A stretch of 64,000 nucleotides of DNA, taken from contig NZ_JACBJQ010000003.1 of assembly GCF_013404075.1 (NCBI RefSeq), positions 62,001 through 126,000 of the forward strand. Reading direction: 5' to 3'. The notes below the pieces were generated by a model. It saw only the letters and a list, made by a program, of their open reading frames with translations, searched no databases and had not been told where the DNA came from. The position numbers were made by a program, and so were the translations under genes. Positions 40,898 to 49,071 of this stretch are shown piece after piece (positions within the stretch are counted from its first letter, which is position 1; each line of letters opens with the position of its first letter). Origin of the DNA: Mycolicibacterium vinylchloridicum. Lineage in GTDB: Bacteria > Actinomycetota > Actinomycetes > Mycobacteriales > Mycobacteriaceae.

Positions 40898-41521
40898 ATG
40901 CCCGGGCAGCGCCCTGACGACACGGCTGCGGACACTCCGCGCCCACGGGGGCGCCCTCGTACGGTGATCGACCTCGATGCGGTGGCCGACGCGGTGGCCG
41001 GCCTCGTCATCGACGGCGGCGAGAAAGCGATTTCGATCGTCGGCGCAGCCGAACGCCTCGACGTGTCACGCGCCACCCTGTACCGGCTCGTTCCGACCAA
41101 GGAAGACTTGGTCGGGATCATGTTCGAGCGGGCCACAAAGCACCAGACCGAGGTCATGTCAGAGGTGGTGGAATCAGATGTCTCGGTGCGAGACAGGCTG
41201 ATCCACCTCATCGAGATGCAGGTCGAAGCGGCCGTCAGGATGCGTGGCTACATGCCGGTGTTCTTCGGTGGCGAAGGTTTGCCCGCAGATGTCTTCGAGC
41301 GCTGGCATGCGTGGAGCCGCGACTACGAATCGACGTGGCGCGACTGCGTCAACGAGGCGATGACCGAGGGCGTCCTCGAAACAGCCGATGTCGGGACGAC
41401 CACCCGGCTGTTGCTCGGGATGTGCCTGTGGGTGTCGCGTTGGTATCGGCCCGAAGACGGTATCGAGATCGAACACATTGCGTGCGTGGCCGTATCGCTG
41501 ATCTTGCCGGACGGTGTGTGA
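40898..41521 (+). CDS. TetR-family regulator, best candidate for class-1 operators
   Basis: A 207-aa TetR protein with an RPRGRPRTVIDLDAVADAVAG region and the HTH ERLDVSRATLYRLVPTKEDL (about residues 47-66). The ligand domain carries RGYMPVFFGGEGLPADVF and GMCLWVSRWYRPEDG, shared with the TetR at 23133. One of the best class-1 dyads lies directly in front of it, so it probably represses itself and the other units with that site. It stands between two beta-oxidation operons. Confidence 0.86.
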   Translation: MPGQRPDDTAADTPRPRGRPRTVIDLDAVADAVAGLVIDGGEKAISIVGAAERLDVSRATLYRLVPTKEDLVGIMFERATKHQTEVMSEVVESDVSVRDRLIHLIEMQVEAAVRMRGYMPVFFGGEGLPADVFERWHAWSRDYESTWRDCVNEAMTEGVLETADVGTTTRLLLGMCLWVSRWYRPEDGIEIEHIACVAVSLILPDGV

Positions 41522-41566
41522 CCGGGATTGACCGGATTGACCGCACCAACACCCGTGACTATTATT

Positions 41567-41583
41567 TGAGACGAGTTAACTCA
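41567..41583. promoter_or_regulatory. Class-1 operator before the crotonase-dehydrogenase operon
   Basis: TGAGAC-GAGTT-AACTCA, 10 of 12 arm positions. -10-like TATTAT (41560-41565) is one base before it, and the start codon is 20 bases after it. Confidence 0.68.
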
Positions 41584-41603
41584 AAATAGTTTGGGGTTCA
41601 GTC

Positions 41604-42383
41604 ATGACTACCGATCTCGGTATCGAATTGCTATCCGGCGGAATCGGCCTGCTGGAGATCCGTCGGCCGCCGAACAACTTCTTCGACGCCGATCTCATCG
41701 AAGCGATCGCCTCGGCGGCACACGAACTGGCGCAGTCGGATGTGGCCCGCGTTCTGGTACTTGCCTCCGAGGGTAAGAACTTCTGTGCCGGTGCGGATTT
41801 CGGAGGTGTCAGCGGTGCGGCCGAAGTGTCGGCTGACGAGGGCGCGCGGCGGCTGTACACGGCGGCGGTGCGGCTTTTCGAGGCCGGGCTGCCGATGGTG
41901 GCGGCCGTTCAGGGAGCAGCCGTCGGTGGCGGGCTCGGGTTGGCGCTGGCTGCGGACTTCCGTGTCGCGGGCCCGGCGTCTCGGTTCGCCGCGAACTTCT
42001 CCCGTATCGGTCTGCACCACGGGTTCGGCATGACTGTGACCTTGCCCCGTGTGGTCGGCGCTCAGCACGCTGCCGATCTATTGATCACCGGGCGACGGAT
42101 AGACGGTGTTGAGGCGTACCGGATCGGACTGGCCGACCGACTCGTCGATACCGATGACGCGATTCGGGATACCGCAATCGCGTTCGCCGGCGAGATCGCC
42201 ACGGCCGCCCCGCTGGCGGTCCGCAGCATCCGCGCGACGCTGCGTGCGGGCCTGGCGGACGCCATCGCCGCCGCGACGGAACATGAACGCGCAGAACAGT
42301 CCTGGCTGCGCGACACCGCGGACTTCGCCGAAGGTGTGCGTGCGTCGACCGAACGCCGCGCCCCGATCTTCACGGCCCGATGA
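41604..42383 (+). CDS. Crotonase-superfamily protein lacking hydratase glutamates
   Basis: A 259-aa crotonase-fold protein with EGKNFCAGADF and QGAAVGGGLGLALAADFRV. The two hydratase glutamates are replaced (GGGLG, and Phe in RFAANFSRIG). IGLHHGFGMTVTLPRVVG follows. It should bind a CoA thioester but do another reaction, such as isomerisation or hydrolysis. It is first in an operon with the heteromeric acyl-CoA dehydrogenase pair, overlapping the next gene by ATGA. Confidence 0.83.
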   Translation: MTTDLGIELLSGGIGLLEIRRPPNNFFDADLIEAIASAAHELAQSDVARVLVLASEGKNFCAGADFGGVSGAAEVSADEGARRLYTAAVRLFEAGLPMVAAVQGAAVGGGLGLALAADFRVAGPASRFAANFSRIGLHHGFGMTVTLPRVVGAQHAADLLITGRRIDGVEAYRIGLADRLVDTDDAIRDTAIAFAGEIATAAPLAVRSIRATLRAGLADAIAAATEHERAEQSWLRDTADFAEGVRASTERRAPIFTAR

Positions 42384-43504
42384 GCGTCCTCGATCCCGCC
42401 CGTACCGTCACCGAGCTTCGGCAGGCCGTTCGCGACCTCACCGGTGAGTGGCTGGCCGCGGGGCGCTATGTACCGCGCAGCGACTGCTGGCTGCGCTCCT
42501 TCGACCTCGAGTTCTCGCGGGAGTTGGCTGCGCGTGGGCTCATCGGGCTGACCTGGCCGACTGAATTCGGCGGGGCCGGGCTCGATGCCAGGTCACGGTT
42601 GGCCGTCACCGAGGAACTCCTGCGTGCCGGGGCTCCGGTGGCCGCGCACTGGATCGGCGACCGGCAGATCGGCCCGACGATTCTGCGGTACGGCACGCCT
42701 GAGTTACAACATGAGCTGCTACCGGGAATCGTTGCCGCCGAATACCTTTTCTGCCTCGGAATGAGTGAGCCCGAGGCAGGCTCAGACCTCGCGGCGGTTC
42801 ACACCACGGCCGTGAAGACCGACGGTGGTTGGCGGGTCAACGGCCGCAAGACGTGGACGAGCCAGGCACACCACGCCACCCACGCCTACCTTCTTGCCCG
42901 CACCGACGCCGCTGGCCGCAAACACGAAGGCCTGTCGGAGTTCGTGGTCGACATGGCCAGCGACGGGGTCGAGGTGTCGGCGATCTGGGACATGTCCGGC
43001 GAGCACCACTTCAACGAGGTGTCGTTCACCGACGTCTTCGTGCCGGATGGCCGGTTGATCGGTCAGCTGGGCAACGGCTGGCGTCAGGTCACCGAGCAGT
43101 TGTCGTTCGAACGCGGCGGCCCCGAGCGGGTTTTGAGCACCTATCCGTTGCTGCGCGAAGTGATGCAGCAGCTTCGCGAAGCGGGTGACGGCCGGTTCGA
43201 CGCCGAACTGGGTGAGTTGGTGGCCCGGCTCTCGGTGCTGCGCCGTCAGTGCTGGGAGATCGCCGAAGCACTGGATGACGGTCGTGCGCCGATCACCGAG
43301 GCCGCCAGTCTGAAGTACCTCGGCACGAAGTTCGAGGTCGATGTTGTCGAGTTTGCCCGGCGCACCGGATTCGGTCTAGCACAGGATGATTCACTTGCTC
43401 AGGCCCTGTGCGCGGCCCCGGGTTTCAGCATCCGCGGCGGTTCGTCCGACGTGTTGTTGTCCATCATCGCCAAGAGTGAAGTCAGGAGTCAGACCGCGCC
43501 ATGA
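42380..43504 (+). CDS. Acyl-CoA dehydrogenase, large (alpha-type) subunit of a heteromeric pair
   Basis: A 374-aa acyl-CoA dehydrogenase with FCLGMSEPEAGSDLAAVHT, VNGRKTWTSQAHHATHAY and a glutamate-containing LSFERGGPERVL helix. It overlaps both neighbours by ATGA (42380 and 43501). The second gene encodes a shorter related chain, the arrangement of the alpha2beta2 dehydrogenases that act on steroid side chains and rings in mycobacteria (ChsE1/ChsE2 type). This suggests a bulky cyclic acyl-CoA substrate. Confidence 0.87.
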   Translation: MSVLDPARTVTELRQAVRDLTGEWLAAGRYVPRSDCWLRSFDLEFSRELAARGLIGLTWPTEFGGAGLDARSRLAVTEELLRAGAPVAAHWIGDRQIGPTILRYGTPELQHELLPGIVAAEYLFCLGMSEPEAGSDLAAVHTTAVKTDGGWRVNGRKTWTSQAHHATHAYLLARTDAAGRKHEGLSEFVVDMASDGVEVSAIWDMSGEHHFNEVSFTDVFVPDGRLIGQLGNGWRQVTEQLSFERGGPERVLSTYPLLREVMQQLREAGDGRFDAELGELVARLSVLRRQCWEIAEALDDGRAPITEAASLKYLGTKFEVDVVEFARRTGFGLAQDDSLAQALCAAPGFSIRGGSSDVLLSIIAKSEVRSQTAP

Positions 43505-44466
43505 GCGAATTCGCCGACGAATTGACCCATCTGGTTCGCGATCTCGCCAAGGATGCGGCACCTGCCGTGGACGGGCAGCTGTCCGACGTCTGGCCGAAGG
43601 TCCGGGAGCTGGGGCTCGCCGGAATTGGAATCGCCGAGGAGTCAGGCGGATCCGGTGGCGAGCTGAGCGATCTGCTGGTGGTGGTCCGTGAGCTCGCCCG
43701 CGCCGGAATCGACACCCCCATCGTCGAAGCGGCGACCGCGGCATTCGTCGTCGGTCCCGCCGGTGAGGGCCTATTCGACACCGTCACGGTCAGTGCCGAT
43801 TCCGGTCTGGGGATCGTCACGTTCGCGCCGTCAGCCCGCCGTGCCGTCGTCGTCGGCGCATCCGATGTTGCGGTATTCGAACTCGCCGACGTCGACATCG
43901 TCCCGGTGGTGGATATCGCGGGCCGCCCGGCCGGACACGTGCGCCTCACCGACGCGCCCTGCACCCACCCGGCGATCACTCCGGACGCTGTCATGGAGCG
44001 GCTCGCACTGGCGCGGTCGGCGGCGCTGATCGGCGGGTGCCGGGGCGCCTATGACATGACCAAGCAGTACGTGATCGAACGGCACCAGTTCGGCGCGGCG
44101 CTGATCAAGATCTCCTCGGTCTCAACCAATCTGGCGCACATTGTCGTCGGTATCCGCACGGCAGAGTCGGCATTGCGTCGGGCGTTGGCGATCACGTGTG
44201 ACCCCGGCGCGACGGATCTGCGACGCCTTGGGGCCGTGGCGAGTGCGCGTATCGCGGCGGCGCAATGCGCGACGGCGGTAGCGCGCATCGCGCATCAACT
44301 GCACGGCGCGGTCGGTATCACCACCGAGTACGGCCTGCACCGCTACACCCGGTCACTCTGGGCGCAGCGCGATGCGGATCAGTCGGAGCTTCGCTGGTGC
44401 GCGCGACTCGGGGCGGTGGCGCTCGCCGTCGATGAGGTTGCCCTGTGGGAGCAGCTCACCGCCTGA
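43501..44466 (+). CDS. Acyl-CoA dehydrogenase, small (beta-type) subunit
   Basis: A 321-aa acyl-CoA dehydrogenase-fold chain in which the middle domain is cut down and the FAD-binding SEPGAGSD segment is missing. The C-terminal helical domain is kept, including YVIERHQFGAALIKISSVS and QLHGAVGITTEYGLHRY. It is translationally coupled to the 374-aa chain by an ATGA overlap, so the two should form one heterotetramer. It ends 3 bases from the convergent membrane gene. Confidence 0.86.
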   Translation: MSEFADELTHLVRDLAKDAAPAVDGQLSDVWPKVRELGLAGIGIAEESGGSGGELSDLLVVVRELARAGIDTPIVEAATAAFVVGPAGEGLFDTVTVSADSGLGIVTFAPSARRAVVVGASDVAVFELADVDIVPVVDIAGRPAGHVRLTDAPCTHPAITPDAVMERLALARSAALIGGCRGAYDMTKQYVIERHQFGAALIKISSVSTNLAHIVVGIRTAESALRRALAITCDPGATDLRRLGAVASARIAAAQCATAVARIAHQLHGAVGITTEYGLHRYTRSLWAQRDADQSELRWCARLGAVALAVDEVALWEQLTA

Positions 44467-44469
44467 GCC

Positions 44470-45243
44470 CTAGAAGACCGTTGCGGCCTCACGGGAGTCG
44501 CTGACCGGTGCCGGCTCGGGATCGGCCGACTGCTGCCGGATGGCGCGGAAGGTCAGGAAGCTCTGCACCGTGATCCACACACCGAACAAGGTCAACGGAG
44601 ACCAGAACACCAACAGGCCGTTCCAGGCGAACGGGCCGCTGCGCGGAATGAAGGCGATGGCGCCGGCCTCGAACATGATGGTGATCCACAACGACATCCA
44701 GCCCCACCAGCGTGGGAACGGATTGTGTTTGACCAATTGGGTGGCCGGGCGCAGGCAGATCACCGTGACGCCGATCCACATGAAGATGTAGTACTGGTCG
44801 GTCGTCGTCAGCGTCAAGGTCGCCAGTTCGTGCATCAAGGCGGTGACTTCGGGGTCCTTGCGGGGCGCGGTATAGGCGGCCACACCCCAGAACATCGGCG
44901 GAAGCATCAGGAACAACGACATCATCGCGCCGCTGACCAGGGAGAGCGCGCTCCATATCTTCCAGCCGCCGGTCTCGACCCGCGCCATCTGCACGGCGAT
45001 GACGGCCAGGATCGGCATCATGAAAGCGCCTGTCCAGCTGCAGATCACCGCACCCCATTTGATCTTGGTCTGATTGGCGGCGTACCACTGCGCGATTTGC
45101 TCGGCGCTCCATGCGGGGTTCTTGGTGGGTACCTGCTGGAGCAGGAACAGCAGTGCCAAGAAGTAGATGACGGCCAGCGCGATGCCCCACCACAAGATGG
45201 CACGTTGGCTCTGCTCTGAGAAACGGCTCCGACTGGTGGTCAT
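44470..45243 (-). CDS. PRW-family six-helix membrane protein
   Basis: A 257-aa protein of unknown function with six predicted membrane helices. It is nearly a duplicate of the product of 55007-55777: both share IKWGAVICSWTGAFMMPIL, LMLPPMFWGVAAYTAPR, TVICLRPATQL, and the family signature FPRWWGWMSLW then RSGPFAWNGLLVFW. Seven genes in this window carry this signature (PRW, aromatic, then GP-x-x-x-NG). It is transcribed away from the NorE/NorF cassette, with its own class-1 operator 24 bases upstream. Confidence 0.8.
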   Translation of the reverse strand: MTTSRSRFSEQSQRAILWWGIALAVIYFLALLFLLQQVPTKNPAWSAEQIAQWYAANQTKIKWGAVICSWTGAFMMPILAVIAVQMARVETGGWKIWSALSLVSGAMMSLFLMLPPMFWGVAAYTAPRKDPEVTALMHELATLTLTTTDQYYIFMWIGVTVICLRPATQLVKHNPFPRWWGWMSLWITIMFEAGAIAFIPRSGPFAWNGLLVFWSPLTLFGVWITVQSFLTFRAIRQQSADPEPAPVSDSREAATVF

Positions 45244-45266
45244 GGCTTCGGCTCCTTAGACCAATT

Positions 45267-45283
45267 TCAGATGGTTAATCTCA
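45267..45283. promoter_or_regulatory. Class-1 operator before the 257-aa membrane gene
   Basis: TCAGAT-GGTTA-ATCTCA, 9 of 12 arm positions. On the minus strand TATTTT (45289-45284) abuts the good arm and faces the membrane gene. Confidence 0.62.
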
Positions 45284-45386
45284 AAAATAGGACGTGTCCG
45301 AGACGGCTGTCAAGGATCGTCGGCCGCTTCGGAGTGATAGAACCACTCGCCGTATATTGACTGTGTTAACGGCCACAATTAGAATA

Positions 45387-45403
45387 TGAGACAAGCAATC
45401 TCA
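45387..45403. promoter_or_regulatory. Class-1 operator before the first NorE/NorF cassette
   Basis: TGAGAC-AAGCA-ATCTCA, 11 of 12 arm positions. -10-like TAGAAT (45380-45385) is one base upstream, and the NorE-like start follows 22 bases after the site. Confidence 0.7.
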
Positions 45404-45424
45404 AAGAAAGAGGAGGCGGGGCGC

Positions 45425-46042
45425 ATGTCCGCATCGGAGGTGATCGGACAGCCGGAGGCCGCCGCCACCGAGTCTGCCGCACCTGGCAAGCACGTCCCCG
45501 GCGAACCGGGTATCTGGGTGCTGCTGTTTGGCGACATGCTCGTCTTCACCGTGCTGTTCGTGGTCTACCTGCACCGCCGCGGCGAGAACCGCGAGCTCTT
45601 CGCCGAGTCACAGAACGCCCTGAACCGGAACTTCGGCGCCATCAACACCCTGGTGTTGCTGACCAGCTCCGTGCTGGTGGTGTTCGCTGTCGCCGCGTTG
45701 CGGTCCGAGCGGCTGCGCCCGCTCGCGCCGCGGCTGACTCTGGCGGGGTTCGCCGTCGGGTGCTGCTTCGTGATCGTCAAGGTCTTCGAGTACCACGAGA
45801 AGATCAGCGCGGGTATCACTCCCAGCACCAACGAGTTCTTCATGTACTACTTCGTGCTGACCGGTCTACACCTGGCGCATGTGGTCATCGGACTCGCGGT
45901 GCTCCTGGCGCTGTCGCGGCTGGCCCGTAAGCCGGAGCCCTCGCGCACACACATCGCCTTCTTCGAGGGCGGCGGGTGCTTCTGGCACATGGTCGATCTG
46001 CTGTGGATCGTCATCTTCCCTCTGCTGTTCCTGGTGCGGTGA
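45425..46042 (+). CDS. NorE-like heme-copper oxidase subunit III family protein (copy 1)
   Basis: A 205-aa membrane protein with five helices, of the short subunit III (NorE) branch. It shows GIWVLLFGDMLVFTVLFVVY, VKVFEYHEK with its membrane glutamate, and the closing GGCFWHMVDLLWIVIFPLLF typical of subunit III. Family knowledge: NorE accompanies nitric oxide reductase but is not catalytic. GAGGAGG precedes ATG 45425. The NorF-like gene follows at once. No NorB or CoxA gene is nearby, so its catalytic partner is unclear. Confidence 0.85.
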   Translation: MSASEVIGQPEAAATESAAPGKHVPGEPGIWVLLFGDMLVFTVLFVVYLHRRGENRELFAESQNALNRNFGAINTLVLLTSSVLVVFAVAALRSERLRPLAPRLTLAGFAVGCCFVIVKVFEYHEKISAGITPSTNEFFMYYFVLTGLHLAHVVIGLAVLLALSRLARKPEPSRTHIAFFEGGGCFWHMVDLLWIVIFPLLFLVR

Positions 46043-46044
46043 TC

Positions 46045-46320
46045 ATGAGGACTCTGGTACGGAGCAATGCGTCGGCCGCCTGGTTGGCCCTGACGACGCT
46101 GACCGTCATCTCGTGGATGCTGGGCACCCAGCACGGACTGGGTGGTGGCGGACACGTTCCGGCCAGCCTGGTCATCTTCGTGGTCGCAGTCTTCAAGATC
46201 CGGTTGGTGGGCTTGTACTTCATGGAGTTGCGGGAAGCACCGATGGCGCTGCGCGCAATCTTCGAGGGGTACTGCGTCGTCTTGCTGGGACTACTGGTCG
46301 GAATGTATCTGCTTGCCTAG
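46045..46320 (+). CDS. NorF-like small cytochrome oxidase subunit IV family protein (copy 1)
   Basis: A 91-aa protein with three short helices and the motif VFKIRLVGLYFMELREAPMALRAIFE, shared with the second copy at 50483. It belongs to the prokaryotic subunit IV (COX4_pro, NorF) type. It starts 2 bases after the NorE-like stop. A GTG at 46039 overlapping that stop is an alternative start. It forms a NorE-NorF cassette with the gene before it. Confidence 0.8.
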   Translation: MRTLVRSNASAAWLALTTLTVISWMLGTQHGLGGGGHVPASLVIFVVAVFKIRLVGLYFMELREAPMALRAIFEGYCVVLLGLLVGMYLLA

Positions 46321-46329
46321 GAGGCCACG

Positions 46330-47109
46330 GTGAATCGCACGGTCCACAAGTTCTGCGCATGGAGCGGCACGCTGTGCCTGCTGCTCATGGTGATCGGTTT
46401 CGTCGCGATCGCCGGTTTTGTGCCGACCCGATCACCAGGCCAAACCGCAGCGGAAACAGCGCAATTCATCATCGACAACCGGACTCGAATCCGGTGGGGC
46501 GTGATCGTCTGCATGTTCGCTTCGTCGCTGTTGATGACGTACGCGGTGTCCATGGCCACCCACATGCGCCGGATCGAGGGCCGGTTTCCGGCACTGGCAA
46601 TGATCCAGTTCGGCCTGGGCGCACTCTTCGTTCTGGAGTTCATCTATCTGCTGTTCTTCTGGCAGACAGCGACTTTCCGGGTGGACCGGGCTCCAGAGCT
46701 GATCCAGCTGCTCAATGACATGGCGTGGATTCCGTTCGTCGGCCTGACGTCGACCGCTGTGGTCCAGGTCGCCTGCTTCGGTGTCGCGGTGCTGTTGGAT
46801 CGGCGAGAACGGCCGATCTTCCCGCGCTGGCTCGGGTACTACAACCTGTGGGTTGCGCTGATGTTCATGCCGGGCACGTTCAACGTGTTCTTCCACAACG
46901 GGCCGCTGGCGTGGAACGGGATCATCGCGTGGTACCTGCCGCTGGCGGTCTTCGCCACCTGGATGATCATCAATCCCATCTTCTTGTCCAGGGCCGTCGA
47001 CACGATGGCCGATGACGCACCGCCTGAAATCGACCGCATGCGAGCAGATCTCGACCGGTTGCTCGCGGCCGAGCGGGCCACCAGCGCTCCAGTCGACGCG
47101 ACCAGGTGA
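46330..47109 (+). CDS. PRW-family six-helix membrane protein
   Basis: A 259-aa unknown with six predicted helices. Signature: FPRWLGYYNLWVALMF followed by HNGPLAWNGIIAWYLP near residues 160-205. RIRWGVIVCMFASSLLM resembles the same place in its paralogues. It is third in the operon after NorE and NorF, 9 bases after the NorF-like stop, with AGGAGG before the GTG start. The C-terminal tail of about 40 residues is soluble and charged. The company suggests a subunit of the same membrane complex. Confidence 0.78.
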   Translation: MNRTVHKFCAWSGTLCLLLMVIGFVAIAGFVPTRSPGQTAAETAQFIIDNRTRIRWGVIVCMFASSLLMTYAVSMATHMRRIEGRFPALAMIQFGLGALFVLEFIYLLFFWQTATFRVDRAPELIQLLNDMAWIPFVGLTSTAVVQVACFGVAVLLDRRERPIFPRWLGYYNLWVALMFMPGTFNVFFHNGPLAWNGIIAWYLPLAVFATWMIINPIFLSRAVDTMADDAPPEIDRMRADLDRLLAAERATSAPVDATR

Positions 47110-47146
47110 CGGCACGGATCTCGGAGCGACTTCCGTCAGGCGTCCT

Positions 47147-47812
47147 CTAGTCGTTGCTGCGGCCCATGACGCCGAAGAGCAACATCTGCGATGCTTCTTT
47201 GATCTGTCGACCCTTGCCAGGACGCCGTTGATCGGGGGAGTACAGCCAGTCGTCGAGGAGCACCAGCGAAAGGACTGAGCCCACTGACACGGCAACGGTG
47301 ACGGGCGCATCGAGTGCGCGGAAGTGACGCGCGGCCCCATGTTCGACCAGCACGCGCCGGACGATTCCGAGACTGTTCGCGAGCTTTCCGCCAACCCGTG
47401 TGGCGACCTCTGTCAGTCCCGGGTCACCGCCGACGCGTGCCGCGATCAACGTACGCAAGAGTGCCTGGTGTTCGTCTGCGAGGTCGTAGAAGCCCTTGAC
47501 GAATGCTTCGACGATCTCAATCGGGTCGGTTGCGGCAGTTGTCTTCGCATCCCATGTGTTGGCCCAGTTATCGACGAACTCGTTGAAGGGGGTGAGGATC
47601 GTCGTTTCGAAAAGTCCTGCCTTCGAAGCGAAGTGCCGAAAGATCACCGACTCGCCGACGCCGGCTTCGTCGGCGATCTGGCGAGTCGTCGTCGAATGGT
47701 AGCCCTGAGTCGTGAACAGGTGGTGCGCAGTCTTGAGGATGAGGCCACGCACCTCGTCGGTGGCTCGACGGCTACTCCTTCGAGTAGAGCCGGAGTGGCT
47801 AGTCAGTGGCAC
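47147..47812 (-). CDS. TetR-family regulator
   Basis: A 221-aa TetR protein with an HTH including YHSTTTRQIADEAGVGESVIF and RHFASKAGLFE (about residues 38-70). It belongs to the same subgroup as the TetR proteins at 50784, 58584 and 63135 (RQFGSK/RHFGSK-x-x-LFE). The start is GTG at 47812 and may lie further in. It lies 87 bases downstream of the PRW-family gene at 47900-48712 on the same strand, so it may be cotranscribed. Confidence 0.83.
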   Translation of the reverse strand: MPLTSHSGSTRRSSRRATDEVRGLILKTAHHLFTTQGYHSTTTRQIADEAGVGESVIFRHFASKAGLFETTILTPFNEFVDNWANTWDAKTTAATDPIEIVEAFVKGFYDLADEHQALLRTLIAARVGGDPGLTEVATRVGGKLANSLGIVRRVLVEHGAARHFRALDAPVTVAVSVGSVLSLVLLDDWLYSPDQRRPGKGRQIKEASQMLLFGVMGRSND

Positions 47813-47899
47813 TCACCTCCCGTTGTCTCACGCGGCGGCCGCTGATGCCGGTCTGTGCGGAACAGCCTAACGGTCTGATTGATGACTCGAACCGCGGTA

Positions 47900-48712
47900 T
47901 CACTGGTTCCCGTGATGGGCCGGACGGCATTCTGCCTCTTCGATCTGTCGGGTGAGATTCCTATGGATCGCGAACGTCATCGTGGCGAACCACACGACGA
48001 ATGCGGTGAGTGGGACGTAGAGGCCGACCAATCCGTTCCAGGCCAGTGGTCCGTTCTTGAAGAAGAGGACACAACCGGCGGGGATGATCAAGAGTGCAAC
48101 CCACAGGTTGAGGTAGCCGAGCCAGCGCGGGAGGATTGGCTTTGGGCGCCGATCAATCAGAATTGCCACCCCGATCGCGACGAGTTGGACAAATAGTGAC
48201 CAGATCACCGTCATGAAGAGGATCCAGCCCAGATCGTGTAGTGCCTCGGTGATGTATTCAGGTCTTCCACGGAAGCTGGCCGCCATCCATACCCCGATGG
48301 GAGTGATGAATTCCAGAGACAGGAGCGCACACGAGACCATCTGGATGTCGGCTAGTGCCCGTGCTCCGTCGATTCGCTTGAGCTGACCGGAGATTGCCAC
48401 CGCATAGGGCACCAACAGCGCCGAGCCGAGCATCGAAATCACCATCCCCAGCTTGATGCCGTTACTGCGGTTGTTGTAGAGGTTCACGATGACGTCGGCG
48501 GTACTGCTGGGTGCAGAAGGCGGGATGAAGCCGGCGATGAAGAGAAACGCACCTAGCCAAAGCACGATCATGGCTACGCCGGACCAGATGAGGACGCGTT
48601 GGACCCGCATCTCCATCGGAGAATCCGGGTGGGCGATACCTGACCGTATGCCCTCGATCTGCGCGCTAGCGGTGTGCGGTCCTGCGGCGTGGGATGTGGG
48701 TCTGGTCGTCAA
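47900..48712 (-). CDS. PRW-family six-helix membrane protein
   Basis: A 270-aa unknown with an N-terminal soluble stretch of about 35 residues and six helices. Signature: LPRWLGYLNLWVALLI then KNGPLAWNGLVGLYVP. It is closely related to the product of 57759-58469: both have RVQRVLIW, LLVPxAVAISGQLKRIDGAR and LEFITPIGVWMAASFR. A TTG start at 48712 is chosen because AAGGAG lies six bases upstream. An ATG at 48616 would match the shorter paralogue instead. No good class-1 operator was seen in front of it. Confidence 0.75.
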   Translation of the reverse strand: MTTRPTSHAAGPHTASAQIEGIRSGIAHPDSPMEMRVQRVLIWSGVAMIVLWLGAFLFIAGFIPPSAPSSTADVIVNLYNNRSNGIKLGMVISMLGSALLVPYAVAISGQLKRIDGARALADIQMVSCALLSLEFITPIGVWMAASFRGRPEYITEALHDLGWILFMTVIWSLFVQLVAIGVAILIDRRPKPILPRWLGYLNLWVALLIIPAGCVLFFKNGPLAWNGLVGLYVPLTAFVVWFATMTFAIHRNLTRQIEEAECRPAHHGNQ

Positions 48713-48973
48713 TGTATCTCCTTGGTTTGCAGGTGATCTGGGCTCTAGGCACTCCGGAACAGGGCGGGACACGAGTGATGGTGGCGTCCTCGATAGGTGG
48801 GTATGCATCACGTGCGTAGCTGCTGCCCTGGGGCCTCTCTAGTGAGCGGCACACCTTAATTCAAGGCAGTGTTGCGCGCGAGTGTCAAGAGAGGTGTGGA
48901 CACCGGTTGCGGCGAATCATGCTCGATGCGATCGCCGAACCCGGTTCAGGAATGAGTACCGCTCATTATATTG

Positions 48974-48988
48974 AGAAGTGACACTTGC
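48974..48988. promoter_or_regulatory. Class-2 operator (GCAAGTG-N-CACTTGC type), imperfect
   Basis: AGAAGTGACACTTGC keeps the inner AAGTG/CACTT and the right GC. It lies about 85 bases before the 49072 operon and just after a TATATT element. It matches the two better copies at 51.5 kb beside the TetR gene. Confidence 0.5.
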
Positions 48989-49018
48989 TTATGCCAATGC
49001 GGCGACCTACTCTATTTA

Positions 49019-49035
49019 TGAAGTGATACGTCTCA
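49019..49035. promoter_or_regulatory. Class-1 operator before the second NorE/NorF operon
   Basis: TGAAGT-GATAC-GTCTCA, 9 of 12 arm positions with a perfect right arm. It is preceded by TATTTA and lies 37 bases before the GTG start at 49072. Confidence 0.6.
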
Positions 49036-49071
49036 CAAAGAGGCGGCGCCGGGTGCGAATGGAGGAGACCG

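Larger units (their letters stand above)
48713..49071. other. 359-base divergent intergenic region
   Basis: No credible gene. It holds the promoters of the membrane gene at 48712 (leftward) and of the operon starting at 49072 (rightward). The right third is AT-rich and contains a class-2 site (48974-48988) and a class-1 site (49019-49035). The left two thirds show nothing I can name. Confidence 0.7.
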
